From: Bacteroidota bacterium
Lineage (GTDB): Bacteria > Bacteroidota > Bacteroidia > JACPRZ01
Assembly (NCBI GenBank): GCA_016193485.1
Contig: JACPRZ010000043.1
Location: 160,944-224,943 of the forward strand
Direction: 5' to 3'
DNA: 64,000 nt
The notes beneath the pieces were generated by a model. It was not told where the DNA came from. It did no database searches and saw only the letters and a program-made list of their open reading frames with translations. This document shows, one piece after another, positions 39,698 through 49,660 of the stretch. The first letter of the stretch is position 1. Each line of letters begins with the position of its first letter. Made by a program: the position numbers and the translations under genes.

Positions 39698-42094
39698 TTA
39701 TTTTTTATTTTGTTTTACTTTTTCCTGTTCTGTTCCGTTTTCAGGTAGTGCGGCACCCGGGCCATAACCATAATTGTAACTGTAGTTATACCTGTAATAG
39801 CGGTAATAATACCGTGATTTGGATACTTTAACGTTATTTAAAATAAAGGAAATATTACCGAATTTATTTTCTTCCTGGAACATATGTGTGGCTGTAATAT
39901 CATTTTTGTTGGTCTTTCTTGCGTTAATTATAAAAACATTGATGTCGCTGAACCGCATCAGGATCTGAGAGTCGGTAATCATTCCAATAGGCGGGGTATC
40001 AAATATAATATAATCATAATCGTTTTTTAAATTTGCAATAAGTGAGGGAATAAGGGATGATAAAATCAATTCTGAAGGATTTGGAGGTATGGTCCCGACA
40101 GGAATTACATCAAGATTGTCGATACCGGATTGAAGAATCACATCCCTGTAGGATGATCTTCCTGTAAGATACTGGCTTATGCCTGTTTCTGCAGATAAAT
40201 TAAAAATTCCGTTCATCTTCGGTTTATGCAGATCCATTTCAAGGATAATGGTTTTTTTGTTTGCTTTGGCGAGTATTATTCCGAGATTTATTACGCAGAA
40301 GGTCTTGCCCTCATTCGGGTTATGAGACGTGATCAATACTACTTTTGATTTCTGGTCGGCAGCAAAAAATTCAAGATTGGTTCGTATAAGGCGGTATGAT
40401 TCCGATATCAGTGCGCGCGGGTTTGCATCGACAATCAGGTATTTATTCCCGGCATCCTTAAAATGAGGCACATCGCCCAGGATGGGAAGCCGTGTAATGT
40501 TTTTCAATTCCTCAGCCGATTCAACGGTGTCAAAGAAAAGATACCTGAAAAAAGTAAGGATCAGCGACAGAATAAAACCGGCAGCAACGAATGAAATCGT
40601 TATCCGTTCGTAGTTGGGTTCAACGGTTCCGGTTACATAAGGCGATTCAATGACTTTGGTTTCGGGAATAATTCCTGCCCTGGCTATTATGGTATTCGCC
40701 CTTCGTTCAAGAAGGTAGGAATAGAGTTTTTCATTTACATCCAGTTTTCTTTTGAAGTCCACCATCTGGCGTTGTGTGCGGGGTAGGCCGCGCAATAAGG
40801 ATTCATAATAGGCAATCTGCTCCTGGAGGGCTTTCCGTTTGTTATTTATCGCAGTTTTTGTGTTTTCCATATACTCAAGCAGGTCATCCTTCAACAATTG
40901 TATCTTATTGTTGATTTCAAGGTTGGTTAAATTCTTTTCGGGCACATCGAAACTTATACCGTTTTTAATAATGTGAAGTGTGTAAAGCTCATTAAGTGTT
41001 TTTTTAAGGTAATCATCTCCTTCCAGGATATAAAGTGACGGGGGAAGCAGGTTTTCACTCTCTTCAGTGGTCAGGTATTTTTCAAGCGCCTCAAGCGTCT
41101 GAAGTTGCAAGTGCATTTTCCGGTCTGCCGATTCATGTTCAATGAGTTTGGTGAAATATTCATTCTCTTCGCGCGTAAGGTCGAGGATGGCGCGTTCATT
41201 TTTATACAGATCCAGTTCTTTTTCAATATCGTTGAGGATCATGACCACCTCTTCCATTTGACGGTCAATATATAGTATTGTATTTTCATTGATCTGGATT
41301 TGAGATAGTATCGTATAATCAATGTACTCTTTGGACAGAGTATCTAAAAAGGCAACCGCCCGGTCCGGGATTTCATCTTTGAGGGTTATTTCCATGATGG
41401 CCGACCATTCCGAATTGGATACGTCAAGTCCGGATTGAAATTTGTTAATGAGAAAAGAATGATCATGGCATTTAAACATGTAATTAATCTGTCCGAGATT
41501 TTCAATATTATCCCGTGTGATGTAATTGGGATTTTTGTCAATATGAAGATTATAATCACTGCTTACCAGAGGGGATCCGAAAACACCTGCTCTTTTAACA
41601 GTCACTCCCTTTTTTTCATATACTATTTCATACCTGAGGGTGTCAACTATTTTCAGATGAAATTCGTTTTCATAAAATGCCGGAGAATAGATAACCGCAT
41701 TAACACTGAAAGGTAGATACCTGTAAATTTCCTGTGTTTTCAGGCGACCGATAATGTAATAAGAAACGTCCAGGTTAAGTTTCGTAATGGTGGCGGACAA
41801 CAGGTTAGCCGATTTAATTACCCTCATCTGGTTGACCACATCCTGGTACGCTTCGTAATAACCCAACGACCGGTACAGCGGTTCCTGGTAGCGGTATGTT
41901 TCAAACGATTTAAGCAGTATCTGCGTCTTTGCTTCGTAGATCTCGGTGAGTTTACCTTTGTAGATATAACCCACCGCCCACATAGCGGCTGGGAATACCA
42001 GGAAGAAATACCAGTTTTTAAGGAAGATGCGCCACAGTCCTTTAATATCCTCGGTTGTGATAATTGATTTCGGTTTTCGGGTCATCGACAACAT
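39698..42094 (-). CDS. polysaccharide biosynthesis tyrosine autokinase (Wzc-like)
   Basis: Wzz-like N-terminal region, Walker A 'SHNPNEGKTFCVINLG', 'TIILEMDLHKPKMN', C-terminal Tyr cluster 'YYYRYYRYNYSYNYGYG'. Confidence 0.92.
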   Translation of the reverse strand: MLSMTRKPKSIITTEDIKGLWRIFLKNWYFFLVFPAAMWAVGYIYKGKLTEIYEAKTQILLKSFETYRYQEPLYRSLGYYEAYQDVVNQMRVIKSANLLSATITKLNLDVSYYIIGRLKTQEIYRYLPFSVNAVIYSPAFYENEFHLKIVDTLRYEIVYEKKGVTVKRAGVFGSPLVSSDYNLHIDKNPNYITRDNIENLGQINYMFKCHDHSFLINKFQSGLDVSNSEWSAIMEITLKDEIPDRAVAFLDTLSKEYIDYTILSQIQINENTILYIDRQMEEVVMILNDIEKELDLYKNERAILDLTREENEYFTKLIEHESADRKMHLQLQTLEALEKYLTTEESENLLPPSLYILEGDDYLKKTLNELYTLHIIKNGISFDVPEKNLTNLEINNKIQLLKDDLLEYMENTKTAINNKRKALQEQIAYYESLLRGLPRTQRQMVDFKRKLDVNEKLYSYLLERRANTIIARAGIIPETKVIESPYVTGTVEPNYERITISFVAAGFILSLILTFFRYLFFDTVESAEELKNITRLPILGDVPHFKDAGNKYLIVDANPRALISESYRLIRTNLEFFAADQKSKVVLITSHNPNEGKTFCVINLGIILAKANKKTIILEMDLHKPKMNGIFNLSAETGISQYLTGRSSYRDVILQSGIDNLDVIPVGTIPPNPSELILSSLIPSLIANLKNDYDYIIFDTPPIGMITDSQILMRFSDINVFIINARKTNKNDITATHMFQEENKFGNISFILNNVKVSKSRYYYRYYRYNYSYNYGYGPGAALPENGTEQEKVKQNKK

Positions 42095-42322
42095 TGTAAA
42101 AATTATTTTTTAAAGTTTAATGAATATGCTGTAAACCTTAACCTAACGGTCATATTATTAATTTTCGTATATTCGTCCCGATAGCCATCGGGATTCGTAA
42201 TTTGTAAATTTAATGCAAATGTAAGAAATTTTCCCAATCTGTTAAAATTAAGGAATATTTAATACCTATTTTTGCGAAGTTATACCTATTGTCCACATAA
42301 CCATGATAAATTTTTTATTCTT

Positions 42323-45300
42323 ATGAAAAAAATTACCTTTACCCTGCCTCTTTTACTTTACCTTGGTCTTTGCCTACCCGTGTTGGACGCTTCCGGCCAA
42401 GCCGTTAATGCTTTCCAGACAACCGGTGGAAGCGGTACTCCCGCCAAAGGCAATTGGACCGATGCTTCTATATGGGAACGTTGGGATGGAGGTTCGTGGT
42501 TACCTGCCGGCACCTACCCGACTTCATCGCGTGAAGAAATTTATATCCGTGCCGGTGATACCGTAACTTTTAACTCTTCACTTTCCGTTGACCAAATGGA
42601 AGTTGAGGGGTCCGCGCAGTTGACAATAAACGGTAGTATTACCATGACCGTTGCCAATCACGCATCGCAGGATTTTCTTAACAGCGGAGAAGTCATCAAT
42701 AACGGCACAATAGCAGTGGCTTCAAGCGCAACATTTGACAATAATGCCGTATTCACAAATTCAGGAACCACTACTTTGAATAACACAACAACCTTTAATA
42801 ACAGCGGTGGTACTACTTTCAGCAATTCGGGTACTTTCACTATTCAGAATACAAGCACTTTTAATAATTATGCATCCATTGATAATACCGGTGGAACTAT
42901 CGATATCAATACGAGTGGCGTATTTGCAAATTATGCCGGTGGATCCTTTTCAACAGTAGGAACCGTAAACGTCAATTCAACCGGTAAATATCAACATGCG
43001 GATGTAACCGGTGGCACGATACCATCGCTTTCCTGGAATGCCGGATCCGAATGTGAAGTAACCGGTACCACCGCAACTGTTCCCGGAGGACTCGGACAGA
43101 CCTTTCAGAATTTTACATGGAACTGCGCTTCCCAGAGCAGTACTATAAATCTGGCAGGAGCGCTGGCAGCAATTAACGGTAATTTTTCATTCAAAAATTC
43201 CGGCTCAAGCCAGATATTGTACCTGGCACAGACCACTTCTCCCACAATTAATATTGGAGGTGATCTGAATTTTCAAACGGCTTCAACGGATGGAGACCAA
43301 CTTTGCTTCACCAGAACAGGAAGCCCAACGGTAAACATATCCGGCAATTTAAATATTACCGGTGGCAGTTCAGCAATGACCTTACATTTCTGCCGGGATG
43401 GCGGTGGTTCTCCGGTTGTAAATCTCACGGGGAATCTTAACCATTCTGCTAACACACAATTGGTTTTCACTCGAGGAATCGGTACCGCAACGTTGAATAT
43501 TTCGGGTAACATTACCGTTACTGCTAACAACTCCCAGAGAGTGTTCGAGTCCAGTTCAGGAGGAACCGGCAACATATACTTTGCCAATGCGGGTACTCAA
43601 AATTTGAATATAGCCCACACGGGTACTTTCTATGGCAATATTAATTTTTATGTCAATGCAAACAGCACGGTTGATTTTTCGGGCTCAACCACAAATATTC
43701 TCCAAAGCACCACTAATGGCGCAACCGATTTCACTGTCTCAACCGATGGCATCCTCGTTACAGGAACCAAGATTATTACAACTGTAAGCGGTACCAGTTT
43801 TACCCTGTCATCAGGTGCAACCTTGAACACCTCCAATGCAAGTGGCGTGAATTCAACCATTGTTTCTGGCGGAACGCGAACTATTAATGATGCCGCTAAC
43901 TATATCATCAATGGCGCTTCCACCGGTTTTGCCAGTTGGCCGACCAATATTATGAACAACCTGACTATAGGAAGCGCAACTACTCTTGACAGGAATATTG
44001 AAATTAATGGCGGCTTTACCAATAACTCGACTTTCAACGCAAGCACTTTTACCGTAAACCTTGCGGGTGATTTTTCCAACAATAGTGTTTTTAATGCAAA
44101 TACAGGCAAATTTATTTTTGACGGTTCAACCGCTCAATCCATCATGGGTTCACCTACATTTTATGATATTACGGTAAACAATTCGGGTGTGGCGACACCG
44201 GTTACAGCAACCGGTTCCAGCATTACCCGTGTACTGGATATTCAGGACGGACAACTTGCAACGGGCGGTAACCTCACATTGCTATCAGCCAGTTCGGGAA
44301 CCGCAGCCATAGATGACCTTTCGGATGGCACGCCTGACAGCCCCCCCATTTCCGGTGTTATCATCGCACAGCGATATATCAGCGAACAAAACCCGGGCTG
44401 GTATATGCTTGCATCTCCGGAGACCGATGCAATATTTGAGGATTGGAACCTGGAATTTTATATGAGCGGCTTTACCGGAACAGATGATCCGGGAAGTAAT
44501 TTCCAATCGGTTGTTGCATGGGATGAAGCCAACCAGCAATATACCGATATGAATGCCGTTTCACCGTATCCTACCAATACTTCCAACACCATCACAAGCA
44601 GCGCTGACCAATCAGGTTATTTCTGTTACATCGGAAATGACGGGATCGGTACCAATATGCCTAAAACGCTTACACTCACCGGTACCGCTAAGACAGGTGG
44701 TTTTACAATATCCGGGCTTACACGTACTGCCGGAACCTACCCTGGCTGGCACATGCTGGGTAACCCGTGGGCAGGTCCGTTCCGGTGGGGCAGGGCTTAT
44801 AATAATGGCGGGACAAGCAACATCAGTGCAACGGCAAAAAGGCAGAATAGTGCCGGATCCTATGTAGATATGGTGGCTGGCGGTGCCGATACCCTTGTGG
44901 CTTCAGGTGAAGCATTCTGGGTGGAAGCCACCAGTGGAGGAGCAGCGCTCGAATTCCAGGAAAACGATAAAGTGGCAACCGGATCGGATACCTATAATAA
45001 CAAACATACCGGCTCACTGGTTCCTTTTAAAATCACCTTAAAGCAAGGCAGTTATTATGATGCTCCGCTTCAGATTTATTTCACCGACAATCATCTTGGA
45101 ATCCCGGTTTCAAGGAATTATGATAGTGGTCTTGATGCCATGAAATTCACCAATGCCTATTACTATGAAAATCTGGCGGCAGTGGTAGGTGGTAATAATG
45201 TTTCAACAAATTTTATCCCCGATTCGGTCGGACCTATTACCGTACCATTAAGATTCTGGAAAGAATTCCCGGCAGGTTCCACAAAATCTTATTCCCTTAT

Positions 45301-48262
45301 TTTTTCAAACGTTGCTGAAGCCACTGCTAACAACAAATGCCTGATTTTCGAGGACACGAAGGCAGGTGTAAGTTTTCTGTTGAGGAATGATACCACTTAT
45401 ACCGTATCAATGAAAGATACTACCTATACACCCCGTTTTTTCCTTAATGTCAGAAATGTAATTACTTCAATTACTACTGACCCGTCTTGCACAAATGGTA
45501 CCCAGGGCTCCGTTATTGCGCAAGGATACGGAAGCGGCCCGTTTGATTACCTCTGGAAAGACGAGGGGGGTGATACGGTGCGTTATATGACTGCTGTAAC
45601 AACCGATACATTGGGAAAAATATCTGCCGGTGTTTATTTCCTGACCGTTACCAACAATGGTTCATGCGGGACTGCTACCACTCACTTCGCCATTACCGAT
45701 ACAACAAATACCCTGGACTTTACTTCAATGAATACCGATGTTGACTGTTACGGAAATGCTACCGGAAGTATTACCATTACTCCATCCAGTGGAACCATTC
45801 CCTATACCTATAACTGGTCAAATGGATTTACAGGAAACGCCAATGCCGGCCTGGCAGAAGGAACATATTCAGTAACATTATCTGATTCTGCCGGATGCCG
45901 TATAATCCAGCCATTTACCATTGTTCAACCCTCTCAGTTAACCGCTTCTACCTCTGTCAACCCGACAGCATGTTACGGTTCACCTGACGGTGTGGCCGGA
46001 ATTTTTGTTGCCGGAGGAACCCCCCCCTATGAATACGAATGGTCAACAGGGGATACCCTGAATTATATTTCAGATCAATTATCCGGAACATACACCGTAA
46101 CAGTAACGGATGCGCGTAACTGCGATCTCCAGCGGGTACTGACCGTATTACAACCTGATTCCATCAATATTACCGGGGTAATTAATCATGTATCCTGCAC
46201 CGGTAATCTTGACGGCTCTGTGAATGTTACAGTAACGGGAAGTATTCCACCCTATACTTTTTACTGGCCTGATGGCAGTGATGCGGAAGACATCAACAAC
46301 CTTGGACCCGGAAATTACACACTTGAAGTCACCGACTCAAACTATTGCATGAAATCTGCCACATTCACGATCACTGAACCTGCCCCCCTCACAATCTTAT
46401 CAGCGAATATTACAGATATATCCTGTAATGGCGCGGGTGATGGCTCCATTGATATCAATTTTTCGGGTGGCACCGGTCCTTACGGATTCCTCTGGTCCGA
46501 TAATTCTACCACCGAGGATATTGCCGGACTACAATCCGATACCTTTACGGTAACCGTCACTGACAATAATAACTGCACGACTGCTTCACCTTATTATATC
46601 ATTGTTGAACCCGTTGCAATAACAACATCCGTTAATACCGTAAACAATCTTTGCAACGGTGATTCTGCCGGATCTGCCGATATTACCGCTTTAGGAGGCA
46701 CTGGCTCTTTGTCGTTTATATGGTCAAGCGGTGAAATAACAGAAGATATTTCCGGAAAACCTGCCGGTAATTACTCAATTACGGTCACCGATATTAATTC
46801 ATGTTCAGCCATTCAACCAGTTACTATTACCGAACCTCCTGCAATTACTGCTGCACTGAATAAAAGCAACATTTCCTGCTTCGGGTATGGTGATGGTGCA
46901 ATTGATCTGACAGCCACCGGTGGTACAGGCGCATATACCTACACCTGGTCCAACAGCGCAACGACCGAAGACATTTCCGGTCTTGCAACTGGAAATTATA
47001 CCGTTACGGTTGCCGACAACAATAATTGCACGCAATCGGGATCTGAAACCATTGGAGAGCCGGGCGCAATCACAGCCGCACTTGTAAAAACCGACATCAC
47101 ATGTTTTGGCAGTGGCGATGGGGCAATTGATTTAACGGTCAGCGGAGGAACAGGGGCCTACACCTACACCTGGTCCAACAGCGCAACAACCGAAGACATT
47201 TCCGGTCTTGCAACTGGAAATTATACCGTTACGGTTGCCGACAACAATAATTGCACGCAATCGGGATCTGAAACCATTGGAGAGCCGGGCGCAATCACAG
47301 CCGCACTTGTAAAAGCACTTGTAAAAACCGATATTACATGTTTTGGCTATGGTGATGGTGCGATTGATCTGACGGTTAACGGAGGCACCGGAGCATATAC
47401 CTACACCTGGTCCAACAGCGCAACAACTGAAGACATTTCAGGTCTGGCGGCAGCAACGTTTACTGTTACTGTTGCGGATAATAATAACTGCACACAGACC
47501 GGTTCCGAAACCATTGCAGAGCCGGGTTCAATCGCAGTTACACTTTCAAAAACCGACATTACATGTTTTGGCTATGGTGATGGTGCGATTAATCTGACTG
47601 CCAGCGGTGGGACAGGCGCCTACACTTTCACCTGGTCCAACAGCGCAACGATCGAAGACATTTCAGGTCTTTCAGTCGGAATCTATACCGTTACCGTTGA
47701 AGACAATAATAACTGCACGCAGTCCGGTTCTGAAATAATATCTGAACCTGCTGAAGTTGTTGCCGGATTTTTGGTTAGTACCGACACCGTATTTATCAAC
47801 ATCAACGGCCAGGTTGATTTTACTAATACTTCAACCGGTGCGACAGGTTATTTATGGGATTTCGGTGACAGCGCTACCAGCGCTCTTACAAATCCGTCAC
47901 ATACGTACACTGACACAGGTGCTTTTACAGTAGTTCTTACGGCTTCTGATTCTAATAATTGTACCGGCTTTTATTCAATGCAGGTTGTGGCCGACTATCT
48001 TGTTTCAGTCGGTACGGCAGATCAAGGATTAATCCGCGCATACCTTGCCGGAGATAAATTACTGGTCATGTTCAAACTAAACCGCATGACCACCGCCTCA
48101 ATTGAAATTCTGAACTTTACAGGGCAGGAAGTTTATCGTATTTCCTCCGTTGAAGTATTTAATACACGGACTCAAGTCAATCTGGAGGTGTTACCAAAAG
48201 GGGCATATCTTGTACGGATTGTTACGCCTGAAAATGTCATAGTGCATAAATTCTTATATTAG
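42323..48262 (+). CDS. giant SprB-repeat surface adhesin-like protein with PKD and T9SS C-terminal domain
   Basis: N-terminal Asn/Thr beta-helix repeats, more than 8 SprB repeats 'CFGYGDGAIDLTATGGTGAYTYTWSN', PKD 'YLWDFGDSATSALTNPSHTY', C-terminal sorting domain. Confidence 0.9.
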   Translation: MKKITFTLPLLLYLGLCLPVLDASGQAVNAFQTTGGSGTPAKGNWTDASIWERWDGGSWLPAGTYPTSSREEIYIRAGDTVTFNSSLSVDQMEVEGSAQLTINGSITMTVANHASQDFLNSGEVINNGTIAVASSATFDNNAVFTNSGTTTLNNTTTFNNSGGTTFSNSGTFTIQNTSTFNNYASIDNTGGTIDINTSGVFANYAGGSFSTVGTVNVNSTGKYQHADVTGGTIPSLSWNAGSECEVTGTTATVPGGLGQTFQNFTWNCASQSSTINLAGALAAINGNFSFKNSGSSQILYLAQTTSPTINIGGDLNFQTASTDGDQLCFTRTGSPTVNISGNLNITGGSSAMTLHFCRDGGGSPVVNLTGNLNHSANTQLVFTRGIGTATLNISGNITVTANNSQRVFESSSGGTGNIYFANAGTQNLNIAHTGTFYGNINFYVNANSTVDFSGSTTNILQSTTNGATDFTVSTDGILVTGTKIITTVSGTSFTLSSGATLNTSNASGVNSTIVSGGTRTINDAANYIINGASTGFASWPTNIMNNLTIGSATTLDRNIEINGGFTNNSTFNASTFTVNLAGDFSNNSVFNANTGKFIFDGSTAQSIMGSPTFYDITVNNSGVATPVTATGSSITRVLDIQDGQLATGGNLTLLSASSGTAAIDDLSDGTPDSPPISGVIIAQRYISEQNPGWYMLASPETDAIFEDWNLEFYMSGFTGTDDPGSNFQSVVAWDEANQQYTDMNAVSPYPTNTSNTITSSADQSGYFCYIGNDGIGTNMPKTLTLTGTAKTGGFTISGLTRTAGTYPGWHMLGNPWAGPFRWGRAYNNGGTSNISATAKRQNSAGSYVDMVAGGADTLVASGEAFWVEATSGGAALEFQENDKVATGSDTYNNKHTGSLVPFKITLKQGSYYDAPLQIYFTDNHLGIPVSRNYDSGLDAMKFTNAYYYENLAAVVGGNNVSTNFIPDSVGPITVPLRFWKEFPAGSTKSYSLIFSNVAEATANNKCLIFEDTKAGVSFLLRNDTTYTVSMKDTTYTPRFFLNVRNVITSITTDPSCTNGTQGSVIAQGYGSGPFDYLWKDEGGDTVRYMTAVTTDTLGKISAGVYFLTVTNNGSCGTATTHFAITDTTNTLDFTSMNTDVDCYGNATGSITITPSSGTIPYTYNWSNGFTGNANAGLAEGTYSVTLSDSAGCRIIQPFTIVQPSQLTASTSVNPTACYGSPDGVAGIFVAGGTPPYEYEWSTGDTLNYISDQLSGTYTVTVTDARNCDLQRVLTVLQPDSINITGVINHVSCTGNLDGSVNVTVTGSIPPYTFYWPDGSDAEDINNLGPGNYTLEVTDSNYCMKSATFTITEPAPLTILSANITDISCNGAGDGSIDINFSGGTGPYGFLWSDNSTTEDIAGLQSDTFTVTVTDNNNCTTASPYYIIVEPVAITTSVNTVNNLCNGDSAGSADITALGGTGSLSFIWSSGEITEDISGKPAGNYSITVTDINSCSAIQPVTITEPPAITAALNKSNISCFGYGDGAIDLTATGGTGAYTYTWSNSATTEDISGLATGNYTVTVADNNNCTQSGSETIGEPGAITAALVKTDITCFGSGDGAIDLTVSGGTGAYTYTWSNSATTEDISGLATGNYTVTVADNNNCTQSGSETIGEPGAITAALVKALVKTDITCFGYGDGAIDLTVNGGTGAYTYTWSNSATTEDISGLAAATFTVTVADNNNCTQTGSETIAEPGSIAVTLSKTDITCFGYGDGAINLTASGGTGAYTFTWSNSATIEDISGLSVGIYTVTVEDNNNCTQSGSEIISEPAEVVAGFLVSTDTVFININGQVDFTNTSTGATGYLWDFGDSATSALTNPSHTYTDTGAFTVVLTASDSNNCTGFYSMQVVADYLVSVGTADQGLIRAYLAGDKLLVMFKLNRMTTASIEILNFTGQEVYRISSVEVFNTRTQVNLEVLPKGAYLVRIVTPENVIVHKFLY
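46865..47760 (+). repeat. tandem about 225-bp SprB repeat units, two nearly identical
   Basis: GCACTTGTAAAA at 47078-47089 and 47303-47314 (225-bp period); about 150 bp upstream of each nearly identical; extra 12-bp tandem copy at 47315-47326. Confidence 0.85.
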
Positions 48263-48311
48263 CACGGTTTTTAATAATATTCCTCGTACATTTGTGCGAA
48301 TTATTTCGGTC

Positions 48312-48524
48312 ATGAAAACATTCACCATTTATCTTTTACTTTTTATATTGGTTAGCAGCATGGTTTATGCGGGTGGTCCCCCTCCTCCGCCCGGTAATCC
48401 TCCTTGCTGGCCGCCAAATGCATGCGTTCCGATTGATAATGGTATTTTGATCCTGCTTTTTTCAGGGTTGATGTTCGGGGTTAAAAAAATATATGATTTT
48501 ACCATCCGGAAAAACAGAGAATAA
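48312..48524 (+). CDS. tiny putative exosortase substrate with PID-type C-terminal sorting signal
   Basis: signal peptide ..SSMVYA, GGPPPPPGNPPCWPPNACV, then PIDNG + hydrophobic ILILLFSGLMFG + basic KK..RKNRE; immediately upstream of the exosortase. Confidence 0.8.
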   Translation: MKTFTIYLLLFILVSSMVYAGGPPPPPGNPPCWPPNACVPIDNGILILLFSGLMFGVKKIYDFTIRKNRE

Positions 48525-48526
48525 TT

Positions 48527-49099
48527 TTGCATGTGGGATTCCTTTCCAACTCTCTTGCGCTTCGTACGGAACTGCCAAAGTATAAACCGCTGATTAAATT
48601 CCTGTCTATTTTTTCATTCCTGTATCTTTCTTGGTATCTCGCATACGAATTTTACCTGCATCCTTTTGGTCAGCCGGATGAAGCGGTATTATCCAATTCC
48701 GCAATAATCTCGGCAGGAATCCTGAAATTACTCGGTTTTGACATTGAGACGGGCAGGGAGTACGGGTGGTATTTTATTGCGGCTGACGGAGGTAGCCCTA
48801 TATGGGTGGCGGAACAATGCAACGGATTGAAATTGTTTGTACTTTTTACGTTGTTTATTATCGCTTTTCCCGGAAAAATCATAACGAAATTTATTTTTAT
48901 TCCCATCGGAGTTATAACTATTCATTTTCTTAACTGCATCCGTATTGTTGTGCTGGTCATCATTGCCCGGTACGCTCCCGGCTGGATGGAATTCAACCAT
49001 ACCTATACTTTCACCTTGCTGGTGTACGCATATATTTTCTTTCTTTGGTATATATGGGTAAAACACTATTCACTTTACCGGAAACCGGACATCCGATAA
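48527..49099 (+). CDS. exosortase/archaeosortase family transpeptidase
   Basis: multi-pass membrane protein with candidate catalytic Cys 'WVAEQCNGLKL', Arg 'FLNCIRIVVL' and His 'FNHTYTF'. Confidence 0.88.
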   Translation: MHVGFLSNSLALRTELPKYKPLIKFLSIFSFLYLSWYLAYEFYLHPFGQPDEAVLSNSAIISAGILKLLGFDIETGREYGWYFIAADGGSPIWVAEQCNGLKLFVLFTLFIIAFPGKIITKFIFIPIGVITIHFLNCIRIVVLVIIARYAPGWMEFNHTYTFTLLVYAYIFFLWYIWVKHYSLYRKPDIR

Positions 49100-49102
49100 T
49101 AT

Positions 49103-49618
49103 TTGCGTTACGGAATGACTAAACTGCAGAAATATTCAGTTCTTACCGGATTAATCACTATCCTGATTGGTGCCGGTTTTACAAAGGAATTTATTTTTAA
49201 GGACATCAATGCGAAAACCGGTTATACGGGGAATCCGGAGTACTCTGATAAAACACATAATAACCCTGCAGATTTTTTTAATTTTATCATCACGGACAAC
49301 AGTTACACCTTTAAATGGGTATTTACCGCCCTGTTTATTCTTTTGTTCCTTGCATTGTCCGGATTAATTTTGTTCCTGATTACAGGTGAAAAAAGATATA
49401 TATTTTTCCTGGCGGGATTTTATTGCATTTTTATTTTTATTGCCGGGGTACTTGTCTTAACAGGTCTTTTTTCGGGATATTACCGGATCTTTTATAAACC
49501 CACCCATGCCTTGATTGAAGTTCTCCAGTCACCGGTACCGGTTTTGATTTTTATTCTATTATTTTTTTCAACAGGAAAAGCCGGTCAACGGGAAATATCC
49601 CGAACCCACCGTGGTTAG
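49103..49618 (+). CDS. exosortase-associated multi-pass membrane protein
   Basis: four hydrophobic segments, 4 nt after the exosortase stop; ATG at 49115. Confidence 0.65.
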   Translation: MRYGMTKLQKYSVLTGLITILIGAGFTKEFIFKDINAKTGYTGNPEYSDKTHNNPADFFNFIITDNSYTFKWVFTALFILLFLALSGLILFLITGEKRYIFFLAGFYCIFIFIAGVLVLTGLFSGYYRIFYKPTHALIEVLQSPVPVLIFILLFFSTGKAGQREISRTHRG

Positions 49619-49660
49619 GGATAAAACATCTATTTTTATCCCCGTTTTAATAAACCATTT

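Noticed and set aside
46865-47760. Regular direct repeats resembling a CRISPR or satellite array
   Set aside because: Repeats are long, contiguous, in frame and encode SprB protein repeats; no spacers
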